The position numbers were made by a program, and so were the translations under genes. Source: Rickettsia typhi (GTDB taxonomy: Bacteria; Pseudomonadota; Alphaproteobacteria; Rickettsiales; UBA1997). Taken from it: a stretch of DNA of 6,174 nucleotides. The stretch is taken from the NCBI GenBank assembly GCA_945898025.1, contig CAMDGT010000072.1, forward strand, positions 1-6,174, read 5' to 3'. Position 1 is the first letter of the stretch. Every line of letters starts with the position of its first letter. Shown here piece after piece: positions 1-5,300 of the stretch. Under the pieces are notes generated by a model that saw only the letters and a list, made by a program, of their open reading frames with translations, was not told where the DNA came from and did not search any database.

Positions 1-152
1 ATATATCTGCTACCATTTTAATTGGATGATTAAAAGAGACGATAATTGCCTTTAGTCTGTTATAGCAACAACACACCTTCTGAATTTAACTTCATAATTA
101 AATCTTGAGCTTTTTGTGTTAATGCTTGATTTATTATTGTTCTCATAATCTT

Positions 153-180
153 TTACTGTTTTGGATTGATAAAACAGTAA
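153..180. repeat. Perfect 10-bp inverted repeat; possible terminator
   Basis: The arms are ttactgtttt (153-162) and aaaacagtaa (171-180), separated by an 8-nt loop. Read on the plus strand the stem is followed by TTTTAT, a short T-tract. Read on the minus strand, the direction of miaA, it is followed by AAAGATT, which is a poor T-tract. It lies 56 bp beyond the miaA stop. It could end transcripts arriving from the left, weakly end miaA transcripts, or be a leader hairpin for a gene further left. The stem has only two G-C pairs, so its strength as a terminator is doubtful. Confidence 0.35.
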
Positions 181-206
181 TTTTATGGAAGAGTTTTAGC
201 AGTCAA
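180..206 (-). promoter_or_regulatory. Possible sigma70-type promoter reading leftward
   Basis: On the minus strand TTGACT (complement of 201-206) matches the -35 consensus in five of six bases. It is followed after 15 bp by TAAAAT (complement of 180-185), five of six for -10. The 15-bp spacer is short, and A/T hexamers are common in such DNA, so support is modest. If real, it would start transcription inside the hairpin at 153-180, for a gene mostly outside the window. Confidence 0.25.
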
Positions 207-235
207 CTATAATGTATTATAGATTGGAAATGGTA

Positions 236-1177
236 TTAGATAAAATCAACAAAATATTTAGCCGAATCATCGACTGAGTCAAAAAATATTTGTTGCAATT
301 TTTGATTTTTAAACCAAGTAATTTGCCTTTTCGCATAATTTCTAGTTTTCTGACTTGCAAGCTCAACCATTTTATTATAATCAATTTTTTGATAACCTTC
401 TAAACCTAGAAAGCAAGCTATTTCATTAAATCCCAAGGTTTTGATAATTGGTAATTTTTGACTAAAAACAACATCTCTGTAAATATTGAAGAATTTTTCA
501 ACCTCTTCAATGGCGCCATTATTAATCATTGATAGAAAGCGGTCATTACAATTTTTATAAACTTCTGGTTTTGAAATACTTAGATTAAAATGTAAGAATT
601 GAGAATCTGCAAAAAATTTATTAATATCGTTACTTTGCCAAAATGATAAGCTTTTACCAGTTTGCAACAAAACTTCGCATCTCCTGATTAATCTTTGCTT
701 GTCAAGAACGTTAGAAACATCTGCATCTCCCCTTGAAATTAGATTTTCCACAAAATTATCTTTACCTAATTCGCAAAATAGCTTATTCGCCTCTTCATTA
801 ATCGCACCATCAATTTCTGGAACCAGCGAAATGCCATTAATTAATTTATCGATATACATTCCACTCCCTCCAACCACTATTGGCAATTTGCCTTCATTTA
901 AAGCTTGTTTGATAATTTTTACCACACAATCAAGCCATAAGGCTACTGAGCCTTTTTCAAAAGGAGAAAGGTAAGAATATAAAAAATGCCGAACTTGATT
1001 CTGAAAAATAATATTGGGTTGAGCAGATAATATTGGCAAGCCTTGATATATCTGCATTGCATCTGCATTAATAATAATTGAATTTTGTCTTTTTGCAATC
1101 CCAAATGCCAAGCTAGATTTGCCGGATGCGGTAGCTCCAGAAATAATTAGAATTTTATTCTCAAGATTTCTGTTCAC
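236..1177 (-). CDS. miaA: tRNA dimethylallyltransferase (isopentenyl-tRNA transferase)
   Basis: MiaA transfers a dimethylallyl group from DMAPP to N6 of A37 in tRNAs that read codons starting with U; MiaB usually then methylthiolates the product. The 313-residue protein has the normal family length. It shows the Walker-A P-loop GATASGKS (14-21), the INADAMQIY segment (37-44) with the substrate-binding Asp39, VVGGSGMYID (101-110), DKQRLIRRCEVL (159-170), and the C-terminal RNYAKRQITWFKNQ (279-292). The start is GTG at 1177. An in-frame TAA lies two codons upstream (1181-1183), so no earlier start is possible, and a later start would crowd the P-loop. The gene overlaps the 3' end of rluD by 17 bp and has no good Shine-Dalgarno, so translation is probably coupled to rluD. 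The family assignment is firm. Confidence 0.96.
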   Translation of the reverse strand: MNRNLENKILIISGATASGKSSLAFGIAKRQNSIIINADAMQIYQGLPILSAQPNIIFQNQVRHFLYSYLSPFEKGSVALWLDCVVKIIKQALNEGKLPIVVGGSGMYIDKLINGISLVPEIDGAINEEANKLFCELGKDNFVENLISRGDADVSNVLDKQRLIRRCEVLLQTGKSLSFWQSNDINKFFADSQFLHFNLSISKPEVYKNCNDRFLSMINNGAIEEVEKFFNIYRDVVFSQKLPIIKTLGFNEIACFLGLEGYQKIDYNKMVELASQKTRNYAKRQITWFKNQKLQQIFFDSVDDSAKYFVDFI

Positions 1178-2183
1178 TGTTTAAATCACTTAATAATTTT
1201 TGCAATTGACATAAATCTTCTGGAAAAGGCACTTCAAAAGACATTAACTCTTCACTTCTTGGATGCAGAAAGCTTATTCTGTAAGCATGAAGAGCTTGAC
1301 GGCTAAAATTTTCAACAAAACCTTTTATTTGATTATATTTATCAGCATCAAGCTCCAATAAGTTATTGCTAACTAAGTTTTTTCTACAGGAATTATAAAG
1401 CTGATCACCAATCAAAGAATGTTTAATTGACTCAAAATGAACTCTAATTTGATGTGTCCTGCCAGTTTCTAGCTTACATTCCACTAGACTAGCAAAATTA
1501 TTTCCATAAATTTGCTTAGTTTGATAATGAGTAATTGCAATTTTACCATCATTATTACACGCCATCATTTTAAGGCGATTTCTATTCGAACGAATAATGT
1601 TGCGATTAATGGTTCCGCTACTTGGAGCCAAAACCCCAAATATAAAAGCAAAATAATAGCGGTTAATATTTCTTTTTTGCAAAGCGGTGCTTAATTTTAA
1701 ATGAGTAAAATCATTTTTCGCAACCAACAATAAACCGCTAGTGTCTTTGTCGAGACGGTGAACTATTCCCGGTCTAATATTTCCGTTAATAGTTGACAAT
1801 TGATCAGAGTGACTAAAAAGCAAACCATTTACTAATGTGTCTTGATAATTGCCAGCACCAGGGTGAACCGTTAAATTAATTGGCTTGTTAATAACTAAAA
1901 TATCATCATCTTCAAAAACAATATCAAACTTAATTTGATTTGCCTTCATTAAAGCGGGCTCTTGATCTTTAATTCTAACCGCAAATTCTTGATTTATTTT
2001 GGTTTTTTGAGATAAGTTTTTTACTGGCCGATCTGCTTCATCAACAATTAAGTTTTGCTCACAAAAATTTTGAATCTTACTGCGAGTAATTTCAGGCTTT
2101 ATTGCCAAAAATTGCTGAGTTAAATATTTATCAAGCCTTATTCCAACATCGTTTACATCAACAACAAATTTATAAATATTCAT
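1161..2183 (-). CDS. rluD: RluA-family 23S rRNA pseudouridine synthase, RluD-like
   Basis: The enzyme isomerises uridine to pseudouridine in 23S rRNA; RluD modifies U1911, U1915 and U1917 of helix 69. From the ATG at 2183 it has 340 residues: an N-terminal S4 RNA-binding domain (about 15-72), then the catalytic domain with HRLDKDTSG (142-150, catalytic Asp145), the NRLKMMA...GKIAITHY segment (202-220), and ETGRTHQIRVHF (239-250). A TTG three codons upstream (2190-2192) is an alternative start. I prefer the ATG because MNIYKFVVDV...RLDKYL matches the usual family start, although its GGAA ribosome site is weak. The gene follows aroK after 56 bp and overlaps miaA by 17 bp, which suggests one transcript. 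RluC is the main alternative; the KMMA and ITHY context favours RluD. Family is certain, exact target positions are inferred. Confidence 0.92.
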   Translation of the reverse strand: MNIYKFVVDVNDVGIRLDKYLTQQFLAIKPEITRSKIQNFCEQNLIVDEADRPVKNLSQKTKINQEFAVRIKDQEPALMKANQIKFDIVFEDDDILVINKPINLTVHPGAGNYQDTLVNGLLFSHSDQLSTINGNIRPGIVHRLDKDTSGLLLVAKNDFTHLKLSTALQKRNINRYYFAFIFGVLAPSSGTINRNIIRSNRNRLKMMACNNDGKIAITHYQTKQIYGNNFASLVECKLETGRTHQIRVHFESIKHSLIGDQLYNSCRKNLVSNNLLELDADKYNQIKGFVENFSRQALHAYRISFLHPRSEELMSFEVPFPEDLCQLQKLLSDLNSEQKS

Positions 2184-2239
2184 ATTTTCCAAAATTATAA
2201 TAAACTAAAAGAATTTAATTTATTATTTTGATTAATTAT

Positions 2240-2779
2240 TTAATCGCTTTGATCTTTGTATTCAAAGCCAAGTTTTTCAAAAATTTCTTTGATAATCTTG
2301 CTACAAGCTTTACCACTAGTATCAATGTTAAAATCAGCCATTCGATAAATAGACTCTCTTGCTTTTAATAAATTAATAATAATATTTCTGGTATCTTGAT
2401 TATGATTTATCAAAGGACGATTCTTTTTTTTACTTAAACGAACATATATTTCATCAATCGATGCTTCCAACCAAATTGAAGTTGCTTTTGATTTTATAAC
2501 CGAACGAGTTTCTTCATTAATAAAAGCGCCTCCACCCAAAGAAAAAACGATTTTTTCATCTCGTTGCAAATTGTCAATAATAAAATTTTTTTCAAGCTCC
2601 CGAAAATAAGCCTCTCCCTTTGTTGCAAAAATTTCATTGATGGAAATAGCTTCTATATCTTCTATTTCTTGATCAGAATCGATAAAATAATAACCGAGTT
2701 TTTTTGCCAATCTACTGCCGATTGTTGTTTTACCAACTCCCATCATTCCAACTAAGCAAATAATTGACTTAGAATGCAT
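2240..2779 (-). CDS. aroK: Shikimate kinase
   Basis: AroK phosphorylates shikimate to shikimate 3-phosphate with ATP, the fifth step of the pathway to chorismate and aromatic compounds; it is cytosolic. The 179-residue protein is full length and has every expected element: Walker A GMMGVGKT (11-18), DSD with Asp34 and Asp36 for shikimate and Mg2+, FRELE (59-63) with Arg60, the glycine-rich LGGGAF (81-86), the lid RPLI with Arg121, and ARESIYRMAD (140-149) with the adenine-side Arg. The ATG at 2779 is supported by GAGG five bases upstream, the clearest Shine-Dalgarno in the window. aroB, a common downstream partner of aroK, is absent; rluD and miaA follow instead. The gene is divergent from the BI-1 gene. 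Gluconate kinases share the fold but lack this set of shikimate-binding residues. Confidence 0.96.
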   Translation of the reverse strand: MHSKSIICLVGMMGVGKTTIGSRLAKKLGYYFIDSDQEIEDIEAISINEIFATKGEAYFRELEKNFIIDNLQRDEKIVFSLGGGAFINEETRSVIKSKATSIWLEASIDEIYVRLSKKKNRPLINHNQDTRNIIINLLKARESIYRMADFNIDTSGKACSKIIKEIFEKLGFEYKDQSD

Positions 2780-2783
2780 TTTT

Positions 2784-2788
2784 ACCTC
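2784..2788 (-). promoter_or_regulatory. Shine-Dalgarno site of aroK
   Basis: On the minus strand GAGGT ends four bases before the aroK ATG (GAGG-TAAAA-ATG). It is the only strong ribosome-binding site before a start in this window and fixes the aroK start. Confidence 0.7.
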
Positions 2789-2800
2789 AATATTTTTGAA

Positions 2801-2830
2801 ATTTTATTAGCCTAAATAATTTTTTAACAA
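2801..2830 (-). promoter_or_regulatory. Putative aroK promoter
   Basis: On the minus strand TTGTTA (complement of 2825-2830) and TAAAAT (complement of 2801-2806) are 18 bp apart. They match the sigma70 hexamers in four and five of six bases. Transcription would begin near 2794, giving a leader of roughly 15 nt that still carries the GAGG site. A second minus-strand -10, the perfect TATAAT at 2868-2873, lacks a good -35 and is a weaker alternative. This promoter would probably drive aroK-rluD-miaA. Confidence 0.4.
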
Positions 2831-2900
2831 AATTTACAAAAAATCTGTTGAAATTTTTTTAAATAAGATTATATATTAACAGGCTAATGTTTTTTAACAA
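2806..2900. repeat. Short inverted and direct repeats in the divergent promoter region
   Basis: attagcct (2806-2813) and aggctaat (2881-2888) form a perfect 8-bp inverted repeat with 67 bp between the arms. Just inside or after each arm the same 11-mer, ttttttaacaa, occurs as a direct repeat (2820-2830 and 2890-2900). The first 11-mer contains the putative aroK -35. The G+C of the 8-mers stands out against the AT-rich surroundings. The pair could be binding sites for a regulator of both divergent genes, but short A/T repeats also arise by chance. Confidence 0.35.
2848..2877 (+). promoter_or_regulatory. Putative promoter of the BI-1 family gene
   Basis: TTGAAA (2848-2853) and TATATT (2872-2877) are 18 bp apart and match the sigma70 hexamers in four and five of six bases. 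Transcription would start near 2884, giving a leader of about 43 nt. The -10 overlaps a perfect minus-strand TATAAT at 2868-2873, so promoters in the two directions may compete. Confidence 0.45.
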
Positions 2901-2926
2901 CTTACAAACTAATTATCAATTAAAAT

Positions 2927-3655
2927 ATGTCTATTTTTTCAAATTCCCGTCAAAATTATTATAGCTCTTCCGTCGCATCATCCACTGTTAGAGATGTCGG
3001 TCTTAGAGATTATATGCTTAAAGTTTATAATTTTATGGCAATTGCTCTTGCTATATCTGGAGCAACAGCTTTTTTGGTTGCTAGCTCTCCACAATTAATG
3101 AATCTAATTTTTGGCACTCCACTTCGTTGGGTTGCAATTCTTGCTCCAATCGCTTTTGTGTTCTTTTTTTCTTTTAAATTACAATCCATTTCCGCATCAA
3201 CTGCAAAAAATTATCTATGGATATACTCTGCATTAATGGGAGTTTCTTTGGCATCTCTTTTAATAGTTTATACCGGAGCAAGCGTTGCTAGAGTTTTCTT
3301 TATTACCGCTTCTGTTTTTGGAGCAATGAGCATTTACGGCTATACCACAAAAAAAGATCTAACAAATTTAGGTTCATTCTTAATAATGGGCTTAATAGGC
3401 GTTATTATCGCATCTTTAGTTAATTTATTTTTAAAAAGCCCTGCCCTTTATTTTGCTCTTTCAATTCTTGGCACCCTTATCTTTATTGGCCTTACTGCTT
3501 ACGATGTGCAAAAAATAAAACAAAACTACTACCTATCTTCTGGAGATCAAGAATCAATCAATAAAAGCGCAACCATCGGTGCATTAGTTTTATACATGGA
3601 TTTCATCAACCTATTTATCCACTTATTGCAATTAATTGGCAATAAAAGAGACTAA
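2927..3655 (+). CDS. Bax inhibitor-1/YccA-family membrane protein
   Basis: This is an inner-membrane protein of the TMBIM/BI-1 family. Bacterial members such as YetJ are pH-sensitive calcium-leak proteins, and YccA modulates FtsH; the role here is unknown. The 242-residue protein has a hydrophilic Ser-rich N-terminus (1-28) and about seven hydrophobic helices, near 33-53, 67-84, 95-115, 121-139, 146-168, 171-190 and 217-238. Family hallmarks are LRDYMLKVYNFM (26-37), GYTTKKDLTNLGSFL (138-152), GLTAYDVQKIK (188-198) and LYMDFINLFIHLL (222-234). Asp193 and Asp225 sit where the family has its conserved acidic pair. The ATG at 2927 has no clear Shine-Dalgarno; the family-like block begins only 25 residues later, so the start is reasonable but not proven. 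Base composition is slightly richer in G+C than its neighbours, as expected for a membrane protein rich in Ala, Gly and Leu. Confidence 0.93.
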   Translation: MSIFSNSRQNYYSSSVASSTVRDVGLRDYMLKVYNFMAIALAISGATAFLVASSPQLMNLIFGTPLRWVAILAPIAFVFFFSFKLQSISASTAKNYLWIYSALMGVSLASLLIVYTGASVARVFFITASVFGAMSIYGYTTKKDLTNLGSFLIMGLIGVIIASLVNLFLKSPALYFALSILGTLIFIGLTAYDVQKIKQNYYLSSGDQESINKSATIGALVLYMDFINLFIHLLQLIGNKRD

Positions 3656-3671
3656 TTCTCTACAAGTCTTC

Positions 3672-3713
3672 CTAAGATATCTTAGAAATTTACTTAATTA
3701 AATTTCTAAGATA
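3672..3713. repeat. 15-bp perfect hairpin fused to a 14-bp palindrome (three CTAAGATA units)
   Basis: Positions 3678-3692 pair perfectly with 3699-3713 around a 6-nt loop. The left arm is shared with a loopless 14-bp palindrome, ctaagatatcttag (3672-3685). As a result the octamer CTAAGATA occurs at 3672-3679 (+), 3678-3685 (-) and 3706-3713 (+). The dyad lies 16 bp past the BI-1 stop codon and 25 bp before the rlmJ start. Neither side has a T-tract and the stem has only two G-C pairs, so it is not a classic intrinsic terminator. It may be an RNA processing or stability hairpin, or an operator for rlmJ. Confidence 0.55.
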
Positions 3714-3738
3714 ATGGTTAAACACATCACAAAATTCA

Positions 3739-4590
3739 ATGAACTACAAACATCAATATCACTTCGGAAATTTTGCAGATATTTTTAAGCACATAATTTT
3801 AACCGTCTCTCTTGAAGAATTCGCTAAAAATAAAAGACCATTCTTGGCTATAGACACTCATGCTGGCGATGGAAAATACAGCTTTGACCCAGATGTCATA
3901 AACGGCAATAAGAGTCATGAGTCGCAAAATGGCATATTAAAAATATTAAAAAATCAAGAAATAACAGACTTATTGCCAAAAAAATTCTTAGATATTTTGG
4001 CGAAAATTAATTTAACGGAAATTGAAAATCTAAAAAATAAAATCCTCTCTTATTCAGGCTCGCCTTACATCATAAAATATTTTATTCAACCGTGGGATAA
4101 AGGAATATTTTGCGAACTAGAAGAGGGAAGCTTCAACAGCTTAAAAAGAAATTTTGCAGGCAATAAAAAATTCTTACTTCTAAAAAAAGATGGATTCAAA
4201 ATTTTAGAGCATGAAGCTCTAGCAAATGATATAAGAAAAATAATTTTAATTGACCCTCCGTTTGAGAAATTTGAAAACAAGATTTCAAATGATTATCAAA
4301 AAATTATAAATTTTCTAGAAGAAGCAAAAAACCACCCACAAGACCTATCAATACTAGTTTGGTACCCTATAATTGATGAAAATTTTATCAAAAATTTTCA
4401 TTTCAAAATCAACAAGATTGGATTTAAAAACATCCTATACAAGACAATAAAAATGCCAGAAAATTTGATGACTAACAAAATGAATAGCTGTGGAATGCTT
4501 ATAATCAACCCAGTAAGCAACGAATTAGAGAAAAAAATAAATGATTATTTATTAAAAATTAGTCAATTTTTAACAGAAACGGCAATTTAA
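3739..4590 (+). CDS. rlmJ: 23S rRNA (adenine(2030)-N6)-methyltransferase
   Basis: RlmJ methylates N6 of A2030 in 23S rRNA using S-adenosylmethionine. The 283-residue protein has normal length. The N-terminus MNYKHQYHFGNFADIFKH (1-18) is the diagnostic family signature. It is followed by LAIDTHAGDGKYSF (36-49, SAM-binding motif), the family's YSGSP (105-109), CELEEGSFNSLKRNF (125-139), the catalytic motif IV DPPF (172-175), VWYPI (207-211), and MNSCGMLIINP (248-258). Motif IV is usually DPPY in this family; Phe replaces Tyr here, an allowed substitution among N6-adenine methyltransferases. The ATG at 3739 begins exactly at the conserved N-terminus, so the start is secure despite lacking a Shine-Dalgarno. 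It lies 83 bp after the BI-1 gene and may be co-transcribed with it. Its TAA overlaps the stop codon of convergent pgeF. Confidence 0.95.
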   Translation: MNYKHQYHFGNFADIFKHIILTVSLEEFAKNKRPFLAIDTHAGDGKYSFDPDVINGNKSHESQNGILKILKNQEITDLLPKKFLDILAKINLTEIENLKNKILSYSGSPYIIKYFIQPWDKGIFCELEEGSFNSLKRNFAGNKKFLLLKKDGFKILEHEALANDIRKIILIDPPFEKFENKISNDYQKIINFLEEAKNHPQDLSILVWYPIIDENFIKNFHFKINKIGFKNILYKTIKMPENLMTNKMNSCGMLIINPVSNELEKKINDYLLKISQFLTETAI

Positions 4591-5300
4591 CGAAGAGCAA
4601 TCAAAGAAATATTTCTTCTGCAATCATCGATTTTTAACAATTTAGCCCTACGAAAACTAAAAAAATCATCTGTAAATGTATCAATCTGAGGATTAACCAC
4701 ATTATCAACGTCGTTTTTGTGAAGCTCATCTTCTATGTATCCACCGAGATTAAATAAATATTTATTCTCCTCCTTGTCACTTACGAAAAACCTTTTATTT
4801 GCAATATTTTTGAAGATAAAATCATTATAAAAATCTTGTGAAATTTGGTAAGATTTTTGCTGTATCATTGGACCGATAAATCCATGCAAATTAAGATTAG
4901 AAGAGCCTGAAACAGATCTAATTTTATTAATTGTGTTGGTAATAATCCCCGCTATAGCACCCCTCCAACCACAATGTATAGCGGCAATAATTTGCAAATT
5001 GGGCTCAACCAATAAAATTGGGGAGCAATCAGCAGTAAAAACTCCAATGGCAACATTTTTAAGAGTGGTAATAATTGCATCAGCACTTGGCTTCATTGAA
5101 TTACTATATATTTTTTTATAATCATCAATCACGACTACTTCGCTACTGTGAATTTGATTCAAAAATAAAATTTCTTGATAATGGCAATTTTTTAATTGCA
5201 AATTTTTTTGTAAATTCTCTAAATTAAATAAATTTCTATCAATTAAACATTCTTTGCCAAAAAAATGATAATCAAACTTGTTAAAATTTGCAATATTCAT
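4587..5300 (-). CDS. pgeF: Peptidoglycan editing factor, YfiH/laccase-domain family
   Basis: PgeF-family proteins, formerly called polyphenol oxidase or laccase-domain proteins, are related to LACC1/FAMIN purine nucleoside enzymes. E. coli YfiH is linked to removing peptidoglycan precursors carrying L-Ser in place of L-Ala. The 237-residue protein keeps the zinc/active-site triad: His51 in NQIHSSEVVVI, Cys92 in VFTADCSPILL, and His109 in AAIHCGWRG. It also has ADAI (73-76), GFIGPM (140-145), and a C-terminal FFSFRRAK (213-220). It is slightly short: the usual N-terminal GGVS...SLNL block is not recognisable (HFFGKECLIDRNLFNLENL instead), and Met145 stands where many members have Cys. Its ATG overlaps the murD stop as ATGA with no Shine-Dalgarno, so it is probably translated by coupling to murD. 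Family is firm; in vivo substrate is inferred. Confidence 0.92.
   Translation of the reverse strand: MNIANFNKFDYHFFGKECLIDRNLFNLENLQKNLQLKNCHYQEILFLNQIHSSEVVVIDDYKKIYSNSMKPSADAIITTLKNVAIGVFTADCSPILLVEPNLQIIAAIHCGWRGAIAGIITNTINKIRSVSGSSNLNLHGFIGPMIQQKSYQISQDFYNDFIFKNIANKRFFVSDKEENKYLFNLGGYIEDELHKNDVDNVVNPQIDTFTDDFFSFRRAKLLKIDDCRRNISLIALR

Larger units (their letters stand above)
1..235. other. Non-coding or decayed region beyond the miaA stop codon
   Basis: No convincing gene is visible in this stretch. On the minus strand a 28-codon ORF (ATG at 146, TAA at 60-62) reads MRTIINQALTQKAQ... and matches no family I recognise; nine further codons follow that stop before a second in-frame TAA at 30-32. 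Another minus-strand frame is open from about 87 to the window edge but has no credible start. The plus strand has only very short open stretches. Besides the hairpin at 153-180 and the possible promoter at 180-206, there is a 7-bp dyad, ctataat/attatag, at 207-222. The region could be ordinary intergenic DNA, a decayed gene, or the leader of a gene lying to the left of the window. Confidence 0.5.

Noticed and set aside
699..974. Plus-strand 91-codon ORF inside miaA
   Set aside because: It is antisense to the conserved miaA reading frame, has a low-complexity Ser/Pro/Ile composition typical of a shadow frame, and resembles no family.
1512..1694. Plus-strand 60-codon ORF inside rluD
   Set aside because: It is antisense to the conserved KMMA...ITHY region of rluD and is best explained as a shadow.
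2190..2192. TTG as the rluD start
   Set aside because: The ATG three codons later gives the usual family N-terminus; TTG remains possible but is less likely.
2193..2200. TATAAT on the minus strand (complement of 2193-2198) as an rluD promoter
   Set aside because: It lies only about 10 bp before the rluD ATG and has no recognisable -35 at 16-18 bp, so it is expected by chance in such AT-rich DNA.
2564..2755. Plus-strand 63-codon ORF inside aroK
   Set aside because: It is antisense to the aroK P-loop and substrate-binding region, has no ribosome site and no recognisable family.
3714..3788. 24-codon ORF starting at an out-of-frame ATG before rlmJ, as a leader peptide
   Set aside because: It has no ribosome site, overlaps the conserved rlmJ start in another frame, and shows no run of regulatory codons.
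4086..4280. Minus-strand 64-codon ORF inside rlmJ
   Set aside because: It is rich in Phe, Ser and Lys as the mirror of an AT-rich gene and covers the catalytic motif of rlmJ.
4604..4617. 14-bp palindrome aagaaatatttctt just past the rlmJ stop as a terminator
   Set aside because: It has no loop and no T-tract and lies inside the pgeF coding sequence; A/T palindromes of this type are common here.
4933..5121. Plus-strand 62-codon ORF inside pgeF
   Set aside because: It is antisense to the TADC and HCGWRG motifs of pgeF; its hydrophobic look comes from the opposite strand.
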